Made by a program: the position numbers and the translations under genes
Shown here: in pieces, positions 35,224 through 35,365 of the stretch
How positions within the stretch are numbered: the first letter of the stretch is position 1
Layout: every line of letters starts with the position of its first letter
Notes under the pieces: generated by a model
Seen by the model: the letters and a program-made list of their open reading frames with translations, nothing else
What the model was told of the DNA's origin: nothing
Database searches by the model: none
Origin: Smittium culicis
Taxonomy: Eukaryota; Kickxellomycota; Harpellomycetes; Harpellales; Legeriomycetaceae
DNA length: 35,365 nt
Reading direction: 5' to 3'
Assembly (NCBI GenBank): GCA_001970855.1
Contig: LSSN01000209.1
Span: 1 to 35,365 of the forward strand

Positions 35224-35365
35224 ATTATCTATTATCTATTATCTATTATCTATTATCTATTATCTATTATCTATTATCTATTATCTATTATCTATTATCT
35301 ATTATCTATTATCTATTATCTATTATCTATTATCTATTATCTATTATCTATTATCTATTATCTAT
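35224..35365 (+). repeat. (ATTATCT)n heptanucleotide array at the window edge
   Basis: A perfect seven-base tandem repeat, ATTATCT, runs for 142 bases (about 20 copies) and continues to the last base of the window, so its true length is unknown. The unit lacks the G-rich strand of usual telomere repeats (TTAGGG type), so a microsatellite or satellite is more likely than a telomere. If this is also a contig end, the array probably stopped the assembly. Confidence 0.95.

Noticed and set aside
35224..35365. Heptamer array as a telomere.
   Set aside because: The unit ATTATCT/AGATAAT has no G-rich strand and does not resemble known fungal telomere repeats; a satellite is the simpler reading.

Overview
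The window looks like nuclear DNA of a very AT-rich, intron-bearing fungus. The main evidence is a bromodomain-containing SPT7 (the fungal SAGA form), an NVJ2-type SMP-domain protein, an ING/PHD protein and a mitochondrial ribosomal protein, all with GT...AG introns of roughly 75-250 bases. A base-exchange phosphatidylserine synthase (PTDSS type), unlike the CHO1 type of familiar yeasts, hints at an early-diverging lineage. I cannot name the species; a Zoopagomycota-like fungus is only a guess.

Layout. 1-8.4 kb is an extremely AT-rich stretch without a supportable gene. 9091-10859 (+) is an ING-family histone reader with a C-terminal PHD finger, in seven exons. 11097-11821 (-) is mitochondrial ribosomal protein mL43, convergent with ING. 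13169-15502 (+) is phosphatidylserine synthase, in six exons. Its fifth intron holds a 587-base assembly gap bordered by poly-C, and the reading frame joins across the gap without loss. 16383-18485 (+) is a ZC3H3/Red5-like CCCH zinc-finger protein, in eight exons. 18995-19390 (-) holds the last two exons of a small unidentified gene. 20248-24966 (-) is SPT7, in four exons. 26774-27912 (+) is an AMMECR1-domain protein, in six exons. 28186-31917 (-) is a single-exon NVJ2/TEX2-like lipid-transfer protein with a long disordered tail. 32-35 kb is gene-free. It contains decayed coding sequence, probably from a mobile element, and ends in a (ATTATCT)n array that reaches the window edge.

The genes do not form one pathway, but two themes recur. 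Chromatin and RNA control is represented by ING, SPT7 and the CCCH protein. Membrane lipid handling is represented by PS synthase and the NVJ2-like protein. The mL43/PS synthase pair shares a divergent promoter carrying an unusual symmetric set of CCAAT-type boxes. All gene models were built by hand from splice signals, phase and family resemblance, and none was checked by alignment or RNA data.
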